In this document: positions 22,211 to 29,175 of the stretch, one piece after another
How positions within the stretch are numbered: the stretch's first letter is position 1
Layout of the letters: each line of letters opens with the position of its first letter
From: an uncultured Akkermansia sp.
GTDB lineage: Bacteria; Verrucomicrobiota; Verrucomicrobiia; Verrucomicrobiales; Akkermansiaceae
DNA: 42,951 bases
NCBI GenBank assembly: GCA_947631435.1
Contig: CANRLM010000009.1
Span: 1-42,951 of the forward strand
Reading direction: 5' to 3'
Program-made: the position numbers and the translations under genes
Notes under the pieces: model-generated
Told to the model about the DNA's origin: nothing
What the model saw: only the letters and a program-made list of their open reading frames with translations
Databases searched by the model: none

Positions 22211-22695
22211 TGGATATAGATTTACGAGCAGGAGTAGGGGAGATGTTTAACGACGCTGTGACGTTTGTGGATTATCCAGGGGAGTTGGAGCGACGGGAGA
22301 TTGAGGTGCTGATTCGGCTGGTGCCGTTTGTGGAGAGGGATGTGGAGGAGAGGTGCGCGAAGATGGAGGAGGAGAGGGAGGAGGAGATGAAGCGGATCGG
22401 GGATGTGTATTTTGATGATTCTGAGAAGTGGGTGGAGGCGAAGAGGGGGACTGAGGAGAGGTATGAGGAGGCAATAAGGGAGGAGAATGAGAGGGTGGTG
22501 AGGCTGCGGAGGGCTATTTTGGAGAGGGCGGGGAGGTTGTTTCCGGAGTTGGCGGCGGGGGAGGAGCCGCAGGAAGATTTTTCGTCCAGCTCTCATGGTG
22601 AGGGCGGTTCTTTACCCGCGCGTGAACGAGAGAGCGCGAGCGGGGTTTCATACGTCGCCGGGGTAGTGCCCGGCAGCTGGACGGAAGTCCCATGA
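22210..22695 (+). CDS. Charged coiled-coil protein with possible RNA-derived tail
   Basis: 161 residues starting MDIDLRAGVGEMFNDAVTFV. Residues 25-115 are a very Glu/Arg-rich helical region, resembling coiled-coil early phage proteins of the siphovirus-type 'DUF1351/Gam-like' class, but I cannot assign it. The last 37 residues (from SSSSHGEGG) are low in structure. Their DNA folds into three nested helices (see 22583-22683), so the reading frame may simply run through an RNA element. The start overlaps the previous stop by one base, with AAAGGAGG nine bases upstream. Confidence 0.65.
   Translation: MDIDLRAGVGEMFNDAVTFVDYPGELERREIEVLIRLVPFVERDVEERCAKMEEEREEEMKRIGDVYFDDSEKWVEAKRGTEERYEEAIREENERVVRLRRAILERAGRLFPELAAGEEPQEDFSSSSHGEGGSLPARERESASGVSYVAGVVPGSWTEVP
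22583..22683 (+). ncRNA. Possible structured RNA element (three-way junction)
   Basis: P1: CGTCCAGCT (22583-22591) pairs with AGCTGGACG (22675-22683). P2: ACCCGC (22614-22619) pairs with GCGGGGT (22640-22646), extended by GCG/CGC. P3: GCCGGG (22657-22662) pairs with CCCGGC (22669-22674) and abuts the 3' strand of P1 with no gap. The 3' strand of P1 can instead pair as GGAC-GGAA-GTCC, a GNRA-capped hairpin, so alternative folds are possible. It sits 45 bases before the recombination ATPase gene. No known riboswitch or ribozyme is recognised, and chance pairing in GC-rich DNA is not excluded. Confidence 0.4.
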
Positions 22696-22727
22696 AATAA
22701 GCAATCTCTCAAGCATATGAAATAAAT

Positions 22728-23753
22728 ATGACAACGCTCAACATAAAAAAAGGACGGCAGAGCCGCGCGCAACGCGTGGTTATCTATGGGCCTGAGGGAA
22801 TTGGGAAGAGTACGCTGGCGGCGAATAATATGCCGGCGCCGCTGTTCCTGGACACGGAGGACGGGACATGCCAGTTGGACGTGGACCGTGTGCCGGTGAG
22901 GAGTATTGACGACCTGCGCGAGGCTATGGCGGCTTTGCTTGCCGAGGCGAAGGCGGGGACGTGCGAGTATAAGTCGGTGGTGCTGGACACGGCGGACAGG
23001 CTATGGGTGATGTGCGCGGACTATGTGTGCTCGGAGAACAGTTGGAAGAGCATCGAGCAAGCGGGTTATGGGAAGGGGTACACGGTAGCCTCCGAGAAAT
23101 TCCGCGCATTGTTTGACGGCTTCGATAAACTCATGCGAGTGGGCTTCAACGTGTGTGTAATTTGCCATGCGAAGGTTGATCGTATTGTGCCGCCGGATAA
23201 TACGGAGTACAACAAGTATCTCATAAAAATATGCGCGCCGAATAAGCAGGCTGAGACGGCGAGGGAGTACGTGAAAGAGTGGTGCGACACGCTTTTGTTC
23301 TGCCATTATCAAATCGCGGTGGACCAGGAGAAGAAGCGGCTTGTGGGTGGGGCGAATGAGGCGACGCGGGTGGTATCCACGGTTCCGACTCCGGCGTGGG
23401 AGGCGAAGAACAGGTTTGGACTGCCCGCGGAGTTGCCGATGGAGGCGGGGGTGTTGGCTGCGCTGTTCGCGGAGCCGGATGGATTACGAGTTCCGAATTA
23501 CGAATTACGAATTGAGAATTCGGCGGCTTCGCCGCAGGGGGAGGTTGTGACAAATGCCGCAGCTGAGGTTGTGACAAATATGCGCGACACGGAGGACGCG
23601 TTGCTGGTGGAGTTTTTTGTGGCGACCGGGAAATTGCAAGCCGGTGAAGGGCTGGACAAGCTTCCTGAGGCGGTGAAGCAGGCGCTGGAAACGCGGCGGG
23701 AAGCGGCGGTAGCGAAGGCGAAAGCTTGGAAAGCGGAAAGGAGGGCGGCATGA
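22728..23753 (+). CDS. Sak4-like RecA-fold recombination ATPase (AAA_24)
   Basis: 341 residues. ATP-binding protein expected to act in phage single-strand annealing recombination together with the SSB-like protein and nuclease nearby. Walker A GPEGIGKST (21-29), Walker B YKSVVLDTAD (81-90, with D87), and the 'VICHAKV' and 'YQIAVDQEKK' segments match the Sak4/AAA_24 family, though typical members are about 220-250 residues. The extra C-terminal part begins with a peptide encoded by a GAATTAC heptamer element inserted in frame (RVPNYELRIENSAASPQ, about 253-270), then a helical tail. The ATG has no clear ribosome binding site. Assignment to the family is good; its activity is inferred. Confidence 0.82.
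   Translation: MTTLNIKKGRQSRAQRVVIYGPEGIGKSTLAANNMPAPLFLDTEDGTCQLDVDRVPVRSIDDLREAMAALLAEAKAGTCEYKSVVLDTADRLWVMCADYVCSENSWKSIEQAGYGKGYTVASEKFRALFDGFDKLMRVGFNVCVICHAKVDRIVPPDNTEYNKYLIKICAPNKQAETAREYVKEWCDTLLFCHYQIAVDQEKKRLVGGANEATRVVSTVPTPAWEAKNRFGLPAELPMEAGVLAALFAEPDGLRVPNYELRIENSAASPQGEVVTNAAAEVVTNMRDTEDALLVEFFVATGKLQAGEGLDKLPEAVKQALETRREAAVAKAKAWKAERRAA
23482..23535 (+). repeat. Heptamer element inserted in frame in the ATPase gene
   Basis: Degenerate GAATTAC units followed by gaattgagaattcgg and a CGGCG/CGCCG hairpin (GCGGCTTCGCCGC). The same order (heptamers, gaattg-ga-aattcggcg, hairpin) is found at 23758-23819. Here it is translated in frame without a stop. Confidence 0.8.
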
Positions 23754-23757
23754 AGGG

Positions 23758-23819
23758 GAATTACGAATTACGAATTACGAGTTACGAATTGGGAAATTCG
23801 GCGAACCGGAGGTTCGCGG
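23758..23819 (+). repeat. Heptamer element between genes
   Basis: Four GAATTAC/GAGTTAC heptamers, then gaattgggaaattcggcg and the hairpin CGAACC-GGA-GGTTCG. It begins right after the ATPase stop and occupies nearly the whole 88-base gap before the next ribosome binding site. Confidence 0.8.
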
Positions 23820-23841
23820 GATATAGAAAGGAGGAAGAGGT

Positions 23842-24300
23842 ATGAAGCTGAGTAATTATTCCATCGTTCTTCCGATAGGGGAGCTTCGGGTGGCGGAGAA
23901 TCCTAATTTCACGCCGGGCGAGATGTACCGGTGGACGGACATGTACGCGAAGAAGAGCTATGTGCTGGAGCTACGAGCCATCGAAACTGTAACGCTTTCG
24001 GAGTGTGAGAAAGTGGTGACTTGCAAGCCGGCGAAGCCCGAGAAGGAGAAGCCGCGACGCAATAAGAAGCTGTACGAAACGAAGCTGACGTTGAAGGAGT
24101 CGAAGGCGTTTCGCGAATGGGTTAAGTATGCGAAGTTCAAGTCGCAGTTAACCTACCAAGAGATAGCGGAGGGGACAGGGGTCAATATACATTCGCTTCA
24201 TGTTTATTGTCGCGAGGCGTCGAGACGTGTCCCTGTTGTTGTGCGAACGATGTTGTATAGTTTTTTCGACAACCTTGGCCAGAAAGGAGGTGAGGCATGA
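23842..24300 (+). CDS. Putative DNA-binding protein with C-terminal HTH
   Basis: 152 residues starting MKLSNYSIVLPIGELRVAEN. The first 70 residues are beta-rich and end in a Lys/Pro/Glu linker (KPAKPEKEKPRRNKK). The C-terminal part 'KSQLTYQEIAEGTGVNIHSL' then 'HVYCREASRRVP' is a good helix-turn-helix candidate. A strong Shine-Dalgarno (AAAGGAGGAAGAGGT) precedes it. It lies between the two recombination genes, and its stop overlaps the nuclease ATG. It could be a regulator or a DNA-loading accessory factor; no family is assigned. Confidence 0.62.
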   Translation: MKLSNYSIVLPIGELRVAENPNFTPGEMYRWTDMYAKKSYVLELRAIETVTLSECEKVVTCKPAKPEKEKPRRNKKLYETKLTLKESKAFREWVKYAKFKSQLTYQEIAEGTGVNIHSLHVYCREASRRVPVVVRTMLYSFFDNLGQKGGEA

Positions 24301-25373
24301 AGTCGAGTGAGGAGTTGGTGCGGCCGAGTGCGTTGCCGAAGCTGGCGTGCTGTCGGTGCTACGAGGGGGCGCCGGGGACGAGTGAGGCGGCGGAGAGGGG
24401 GACGAGGATTGACAAAGCCATCCGCGTGATGTGGGCGCGGATGGTGGGGACGGCGTATGGCGAGGAGGAGCTGCCGGAGCTTGCCGACACGGAGGAGAAG
24501 GACGCTGTGATATGGGCCATTGAGCAGTTGGAGAGCGTGAGTCACGACGGGGAGTTGTTCATCGAGACCGACGAGGCGAAACTGCGGGCGGTGAGCCAGG
24601 TGCACGGGGTGAAGGACGGGACCATGGACGCGTTGTGCGTAGAAGGCGCATTCCTGGTGGACTTTAAGAGCGGGCAGGTGCGAAACTACAAGGAGCAAAT
24701 GGCGGCGTATGCACTCTCCTGCATGGAGGAGTATTTTGCGGACTCATGGACGGCGTATTTGCTGTTTGTTGACCAACGGGCTATCGTGGGGCACAGTTTC
24801 ACGGCGGACGAGGCGAGGCGGATTGTGGAGGAGGTGGTGGCGAAGCCGAAGGTGCCGGAACATTGCGACTACTGCAAATGGTGCTCGAAGTTTGCGACGT
24901 GCCCGGTGGTGACGGGGGCGGTGGCGGAGGTGCAGGAGACCCCTGCCCTGCCTGCCTGCACACCGGCGGCGAAGAGTAAGGGCGATCTTCCGGACGTGAT
25001 GCAGGGTATGCTGACGGACCACGGGAAGGCGCACGAGTTTTTGAGCAAGCTTAACGTTGTGAATGATTGGGCGGACGAGCTGAAGAAGCGGCTGAAGACT
25101 GCGCTGACGCCTGCTGAGGGCGCACCTGCGGTGGAGGATCCGTACTTCACGCGGGTGGTGGTGGCAGGGCAGCGGAAGGTTATGCCGCTGGCACTTGGGC
25201 GGTACATGGACCGGCTGGGGTGGCAGCGCATACTTTCCATCTGCCCGATGCTTCCTGTGAAGGACGTGGAGGAGAAGTGGAAGGAGGTTTACGGCGAGGA
25301 GAAGATGCCGGAGGACCTGTTCACAACGGTGGGCGGGAGCGTGCAACTGAGGCTCAAAAAACAGAAGAAATAA
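24297..25373 (+). CDS. Cas4/RecB-like PD-(D/E)XK exonuclease (DUF2800-like)
   Basis: 358 residues. Expected to resect DNA ends for the annealing recombinase. The N-terminus has 'LACCRCYEG' (C18, C19, C21) followed by 'EAAERGTRID'. The nuclease core 'FLVDFKSGQ' (about 118-126) gives the D-x-K of PD-(D/E)XK enzymes, and 'YKEQMAAYALSC' is the Q-containing helix. A C-terminal 'CDYCKWCSKFATC' (about 191-203) would complete a Cas4/AddB-type iron-sulfur cluster with the N-terminal Cys. The last 130 residues probably contact DNA. ATGA overlap and a strong ribosome binding site link it to the previous gene. Confidence 0.83.
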   Translation: MKSSEELVRPSALPKLACCRCYEGAPGTSEAAERGTRIDKAIRVMWARMVGTAYGEEELPELADTEEKDAVIWAIEQLESVSHDGELFIETDEAKLRAVSQVHGVKDGTMDALCVEGAFLVDFKSGQVRNYKEQMAAYALSCMEEYFADSWTAYLLFVDQRAIVGHSFTADEARRIVEEVVAKPKVPEHCDYCKWCSKFATCPVVTGAVAEVQETPALPACTPAAKSKGDLPDVMQGMLTDHGKAHEFLSKLNVVNDWADELKKRLKTALTPAEGAPAVEDPYFTRVVVAGQRKVMPLALGRYMDRLGWQRILSICPMLPVKDVEEKWKEVYGEEKMPEDLFTTVGGSVQLRLKKQKK

Positions 25374-25451
25374 TTCCAAAAACGGGCGTTTTTCATAAGA
25401 AAAAGACCAAAAACATAAGAAAATACACAACAATAAACCAAAAATCTGATT

Positions 25452-26063
25452 ATGTCATTTACATTTACTACGACTAATTCGTACGACCAGGCGGGACCTA
25501 TCGGCGGGGGAGCTATCGCACCGGGTTGGTACCAGGCGATGGTTGTGGAGGCTATCGAGACTACGAGTAAGAGCAGCGGGAACCCGATGCTAGACATGAC
25601 GCTGCAGGTGACGGTGAGCCGGACGCGGACGGTGGACATACGCCACTGCTGCCTGGTGCTCACTAGCAAGGCCGCGTGGAAGATTGAGCAGTTTCTCGCC
25701 GCCACGGGTAAGCAGTTTGCGAAGGGGGAGGAAATAAGCATATCCGCGCAGAGTGTGGAGGGGAAGAAGCTGTGGGTGCAGCTGTACAACGAGCCGGACA
25801 GGAATGAGCCGGACAAGCTGTATGCACGCGTGGCGGCGTACCTTCGCAAGGAAGACGTGCCACACCCGGGAGCCATGACGGAGGAGGAGAAGGAGGAGCA
25901 CGGGCTGACGTCCCGCGGGGTACGCATACCGCTCAATGAGCAGCTTGCCCGCAACGAGGCTGAGCGGCAGAGACTGAAGCAAAACATGGAGAACATTGAG
26001 AGGGCGCACGGCAAGCCAAAGACCGCTATGCCCTACGAGGACGAAGAAGACATACCGTTTTGA
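25452..26063 (+). CDS. Single-stranded DNA-binding protein (DUF669-like)
   Basis: 203 residues. 'YDQAGPIGGGAIAPGWYQAM', 'NPMLDMTLQVTV' and 'VWVQLYNE'-type strands (KLWVQLYNEPD) fit the OB-fold phage SSB-like DUF669 family. The extreme C-terminus 'YEDEEDIPF' is the classic acidic SSB tail that recruits host partners. It lies directly after the nuclease, and SSB + Sak4 + Cas4-like nuclease is a known phage recombination set. The 78-base leader (25374-25451) is A-rich, contains a weak AAAACG/CGTTTT hairpin and lacks a Shine-Dalgarno, so expression may be set separately. Confidence 0.8.
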   Translation: MSFTFTTTNSYDQAGPIGGGAIAPGWYQAMVVEAIETTSKSSGNPMLDMTLQVTVSRTRTVDIRHCCLVLTSKAAWKIEQFLAATGKQFAKGEEISISAQSVEGKKLWVQLYNEPDRNEPDKLYARVAAYLRKEDVPHPGAMTEEEKEEHGLTSRGVRIPLNEQLARNEAERQRLKQNMENIERAHGKPKTAMPYEDEEDIPF

Positions 26064-26090
26064 GACTATGAAACGAAAGGAGGAGTTGAA

Positions 26091-26489
26091 GTGAAGCTTG
26101 TCCTGAATTTTGCGCACCCGGAGAACAAGGCGAACAGCTGCATGCCCGGCACGCGGGCGGCGGCTGTGAAGGCGAATTACGTAAAAATGGGCATCAAGAA
26201 GAAGGAGAGGAATGCCGGGTACATCGCAGCCACGGAGGCGGTGCGCGACCTGCCGCCGGTGGATGGGAAGGTGCAGGATTTCAAGCCTTTGTGGTACCGC
26301 ATCGTGTGGTACTACAAGGGCATCAAGCCGGACGCGGACAACATTGTGGCGCGGTGTAAGCATGTGCTGGACGGATGCGCGGTGGGGTTCGGCGTGAATG
26401 ATGCGACGTGGGAGTTTGGCGGGGTGCAGAGGGTGCATGACAAGGCGCGGGGAGGAGAGATGGAGATTATTTTTAGCGACGAGTTATGA
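26091..26489 (+). CDS. RusA-like Holliday junction resolvase
   Basis: 132 residues, GTG start chosen because AAAGGAGGAG lies eight bases upstream. The pattern 'KPDADNIVARCKHVLDG' followed by 'GVNDATW' matches the RusA family core ('D.DN..K...D.LNG....DD'), with the acidic residues placed as metal ligands. The length is close to the family norm of about 120-140. It resolves branched recombination or replication intermediates before packaging. The stop overlaps the next ATG. Confidence 0.8.
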   Translation: MKLVLNFAHPENKANSCMPGTRAAAVKANYVKMGIKKKERNAGYIAATEAVRDLPPVDGKVQDFKPLWYRIVWYYKGIKPDADNIVARCKHVLDGCAVGFGVNDATWEFGGVQRVHDKARGGEMEIIFSDEL

Positions 26490-26689
26490 ACGACGAGCAA
26501 CAAAGGCAAGAGAAGAGCATGCCCGCGGTGGAGCTGGAGTACGTGAAGAAAATAGCGGACCGGCTGCACCGGGCGTTGGACAGGTTTGTGGAGGGCGAAG
26601 ACGTGAGGAGTGAGGTTATCCGAGCTGGGTGCATGGTGCTAGCCTATTTGGACGAACAAGTGCGCAGAAACGGAGGTGAAAATGAGTGA
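26486..26689 (+). CDS. Hypothetical small helical protein
   Basis: 67 residues starting MNDEQQRQEKSMPAVELEYV. Two amphipathic helices ('KKIADRLHRALDRFVEG' and 'RSEVIRAGCMVLAYLDEQVR') are visible; no family. It overlaps the resolvase stop by four bases and the replication gene start by eight, so it is tightly coupled. It may be a replication accessory protein by position only. Confidence 0.6.
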   Translation: MNDEQQRQEKSMPAVELEYVKKIADRLHRALDRFVEGEDVRSEVIRAGCMVLAYLDEQVRRNGGENE

Positions 26690-27773
26690 AACTTGGATCA
26701 AAGTTCGGCACAATTTGGTGAGAAGTCCGCGAGTTTTTTTGTTGGCGCGGGAGCTAAAATGCAAGCCGATCGCGGCACTCGGAGCGATGGTTTCGTGGCT
26801 TGTCTGGCTGGACGAACAGAGCGAGGACGGGAGCACGGGAATGACGCCTGCGGAGCTGGACGGCATGCTCGGCGTGAAGGGACTTGCGGCGGCAATGGTA
26901 CGCATCGGATGGGCTGAGATTCAAGGCGGTATGGTGCGCGCGGTAGATTTCGAAAAGCACTGCGGGGAGAGCGCAAAGAAGCGCGCGGACGCACAATTTC
27001 GGCAGGCGAGGAGCCGCGCAAGTGTCACAAAAAAGTGTGACGGAGACGGCGCGGAGCGTCACACAGAAAGCGTGACGCCTGTCACGGATTTTTGTGACAA
27101 AAGCGTGACCAGAGTAAGAGTAAGAGAAGAGAAGAATAATATAGTAGCAGCAGTATGTGACAATACCACGGTTTCCCCGGAGGCGACGGGGAGCGAACCG
27201 GCTGCGCCGGCTGCCGCTGCCGCTGGCGGAGAGTTTGAAAAATGGAGGGAGGCTATGTGCCGGGCTTTTCCGACTCTGCGAGGAGCTGTAAAGCTGAGCG
27301 AGAAGGTGGAGGCTGTGGCGATGGAGGCTTACGGGAGGCTGCCGGGGGCGGCGGAGAAGGCGGCTCTGCTGGCGGCGTACCTGGACGACAGGACGCCGAT
27401 GGACAGGTACCGCAACAAGTTTTACCGGCCCGTGAGTCAAATCAAGTTTTTCGAAAACCTGGAGGATGTTCTTGGGCACGCGGAGTTGTGGAGGCGTGAG
27501 ACGGGGTGGAAGGCTGACCGCCCGAAACCGAAGCCGAAGGAGGCGGCGAATGAGGAGGCGAGGGAAAACTGGACGCAGGAGGAGATGGTGGAGAATTGGA
27601 ACGAGATTATGCAGGAGGTGGGCGGCAGTACGCCGGGGGACGGGCGGATGAGCCTGAACGAGGCGAAGCGGATTTTGCGCGAACCGCGAAAGCCGATGAC
27701 GCCGGCGGAGGAGGCGGAAGCGGCGGCGGAGAGGGAGGCTATCCTGCGGCGGGTGAAAGGAGGGAACGGGTGA
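26682..27773 (+). CDS. Phage replication initiator (winged-helix N-terminus)
   Basis: 363 residues from the ATG at 26682, five bases after CGGAGGTG. The N-terminal 110 residues ('WIKVRHNLVRSPRVFLLARE', 'MVSWLVWLDEQSEDG', 'MVRAVDFEKHCGESAKKRA') are the wHTH domain of phage replication proteins ('W.K.r..L..dp.V..ia..l......Vg.L..lW.WaD...'). Then comes a linker whose DNA holds eight GTGAC/GTCAC repeats, and a C-terminal helical domain ('KWREAMCRAFPTLRGAVKLS') resembling DnaD/helicase-loader regions. A highly charged tail follows. The layout recalls lambda O, whose gene contains the origin. Host helicase and polymerase are needed, since none is encoded here. Confidence 0.75.
   Translation: MSETWIKVRHNLVRSPRVFLLARELKCKPIAALGAMVSWLVWLDEQSEDGSTGMTPAELDGMLGVKGLAAAMVRIGWAEIQGGMVRAVDFEKHCGESAKKRADAQFRQARSRASVTKKCDGDGAERHTESVTPVTDFCDKSVTRVRVREEKNNIVAAVCDNTTVSPEATGSEPAAPAAAAAGGEFEKWREAMCRAFPTLRGAVKLSEKVEAVAMEAYGRLPGAAEKAALLAAYLDDRTPMDRYRNKFYRPVSQIKFFENLEDVLGHAELWRRETGWKADRPKPKPKEAANEEARENWTQEEMVENWNEIMQEVGGSTPGDGRMSLNEAKRILREPRKPMTPAEEAEAAAEREAILRRVKGGNG
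27022..27165. other. Putative replication origin inside the initiator gene
   Basis: Pentamers GTGAC/GTCAC occur at 27024, 27037, 27058, 27072, 27081, 27094, 27105 and 27157: seven within 86 bases and in both orientations. They fall in different codon phases (for example TGT-GAC, AGC-GTG-AC, GAG-CGT-CAC), so the protein is not repetitive and the repetition is at DNA level. Directly after them is a purine- and A/T-rich stretch (27111-27150) that could be an unwinding element. This matches iteron origins placed within phage initiator genes. Confidence 0.55.
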
Positions 27774-28099
27774 AGCCGGATGAAATCCTGCGGTGGTTGT
27801 TGTCGTGGAGCCTTATGTGCTCTGCGATGAAGCCGCCGCTCTACCCGACGACGACGAGCGTTCTGCTGTTGACAGCTCTGCGAGGGCGGTGTACTCTGAG
27901 CTGCTACATGGCCAACATTCACTGCACGATGAATGCGATACGCGTGCAGGTTCACCGGCTGCGTAGGCTTGGGCTTTTGGATGCCCGGATGGAGCGGAGG
28001 AATAACCGCAAGCAGAAGGTGTATTGGCTTTCTCCGCAGGGCATGAGCATGGTGTACGCGTGGGTGGGGAAAACAACCAAGACTTTTCAGAAATTATGA
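27770..28099 (+). CDS. MarR-like winged-helix protein
   Basis: 109 residues, GTG start overlapping the previous stop (GTGA) with AAAGGAGG upstream. 'PTTTSVLLLTALRGRCTLSC' then 'NAIRVQVHRLRRLGLLDARM' and a beta wing 'RKQKVYWLSPQGMSMVYA' form a typical winged helix-turn-helix of MarR/ArsR type. It is the last regulator before the small terminase and the late motif at 28518, so a role in the early-to-late switch is possible. The longer frame starting at 27596 is a shadow of the replication gene. Confidence 0.7.
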   Translation: MKPDEILRWLLSWSLMCSAMKPPLYPTTTSVLLLTALRGRCTLSCYMANIHCTMNAIRVQVHRLRRLGLLDARMERRNNRKQKVYWLSPQGMSMVYAWVGKTTKTFQKL

Positions 28100-28491
28100 A
28101 GCAGATGACGGATAAGATGCTGGCGTTTGGGAAGCTTGTGGCAAGCGGCGTGAAGCCGATTGATGCTTATGAGCAAGCGTATGGCGTGAGTCGCAAGACG
28201 GCGGGGCAAAATGCGGCGAGGTGCCTGCAAAAACCAATCATGAGGCAGTTTATGGACCAGTTGCTCTCCGAGACGCGCGAAGAGGTGCTTCCTCTGCGGG
28301 AGGAGGTGCGCAGTTTTTTGACCAAGACAATGCGGGACGAGGGCATGGACATGACGGACAGGCTGAAGGCGGCGAAGCAGTTGGCAGAGCTGGAAGGGTT
28401 TGCGGTTCAGCGCGTTGAGATGGAGGTGGACACGGAGTTTCGGGCGGCGATTGTGGCTGGGGCGGCGAGGGAGGCGGATGTGAGGGAGTGA
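28096..28491 (+). CDS. terS: Terminase small subunit
   Basis: 131 residues from MKQMTDKMLAFGKLVASGVK. 'AFGKLVASGVKPIDAYEQAY' then 'GVSRKTAGQNAARCLQKPIM' and 'RQFMDQLLSETREE' is the N-terminal HTH of Terminase_2 small subunits. The next helices ('RSFLTKTMRDEGMDMTDRLK', 'AAKQLAELEGF') form the oligomerisation core. It recognises viral DNA for packaging and delivers it to TerL. It is the last early-type gene before the late promoter at 28518, and TerL lies 10 kb upstream beyond the early region. The frame is open from 28024 but the ATG overlapping the previous stop is preferred. Confidence 0.8.
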   Translation: MKQMTDKMLAFGKLVASGVKPIDAYEQAYGVSRKTAGQNAARCLQKPIMRQFMDQLLSETREEVLPLREEVRSFLTKTMRDEGMDMTDRLKAAKQLAELEGFAVQRVEMEVDTEFRAAIVAGAAREADVRE

Positions 28492-28517
28492 GATGGGGCG
28501 AGATTTTTTTTGGATAG

Positions 28518-28561
28518 GTTACACCGTTGGAGTCTTGTGCGGTGAAAATTTGTGGTAGGCT
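28518..28561 (+). promoter_or_regulatory. Late promoter copy 4 (tail adaptor/ejection unit)
   Basis: GTTACACCGTTGGAGTCTT at 28518-28536, then TG-G-TAGGCT (hexamer 28556-28561) at the spacing of copies 2 and 3. The predicted start is close to 28568 and the first ATG is at 28571, so the message is again nearly leaderless with no ribosome binding site. Confidence 0.62.
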
Positions 28562-28570
28562 TGTGGGCAA

Positions 28571-29173
28571 ATGGACAAGCATACCGTATTTTCACTGGCC
28601 TTGCAGAAGCTCGGGGAGGCGGAGTACCAGGAGGGTTCGCCGACGCAGAAGGTGTGTGAGTTTTGGTACAAGCATGTGCTGGCTCTGGCGTGTGCGAGGT
28701 ACAACTGGACGTTTTTGGCGAGGGAGACGGAGCTAGGAGAAGGGCGCGAGGAGGGGAATGCGAGGGTGTACAAGCGGCCTGTGGGGTGTTTGAAGTTGAC
28801 GTACGTTTGCAAGCCGGACGGGACTAAGATGGAGGACTGGCGGCTGACGACGGAGGGGATTGTGGTTCCGGTGCGATATGTGCCGAAGGATGGGGCGATA
28901 CGGGTGCGCTACCAGACGGACCTTGCGGCGGCGGAGGGGGCTCTGCCGGATTATGCACCGGAATTCAACGAGGGCGTGCTGTGCTTGATGGCGAGCAAAA
29001 TGGCGATGAAGGTGGCGAGTGAGCCGAAGTTGGCACAACAGTTGGAAATGGAGAGCGAGGTGCATTTTATGCGGGCGTTGACGCACGACCGGCAGCAGGA
29101 CGCGAGCAATGCGATTGTGAGGGGGTATCCGCGGGAGAAGGAGAAGAGATTTATCACTACAAGCCTTTACTGA
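28571..29173 (+). CDS. Tail adaptor (T7 gp11-like tail tube A)
   Basis: 200 residues starting MDKHTVFSLALQKLGEAEYQ. It connects the portal to the nozzle. 'KVCEFWYKHVLALACARYNW' followed by 'TFLARETEL' is the family signature ('....c...Y..ar..lL....W.FA...'). 'YAPEFNEGVLCLMASKMAMK' also matches. The length is typical (about 190-210). The leading position in this unit, right after the late motif, fits expression with the internal virion proteins. Its nozzle partner is on the other strand at 3716-6175. Confidence 0.87.
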   Translation: MDKHTVFSLALQKLGEAEYQEGSPTQKVCEFWYKHVLALACARYNWTFLARETELGEGREEGNARVYKRPVGCLKLTYVCKPDGTKMEDWRLTTEGIVVPVRYVPKDGAIRVRYQTDLAAAEGALPDYAPEFNEGVLCLMASKMAMKVASEPKLAQQLEMESEVHFMRALTHDRQQDASNAIVRGYPREKEKRFITTSLY

Positions 29174-29175
29174 TT

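Noticed and set aside
24297..25373. Cas4 of a CRISPR adaptation module
   Set aside because: There is no cas1/cas2 and no array; SSB, Sak4-like ATPase and RusA neighbours indicate phage recombination.
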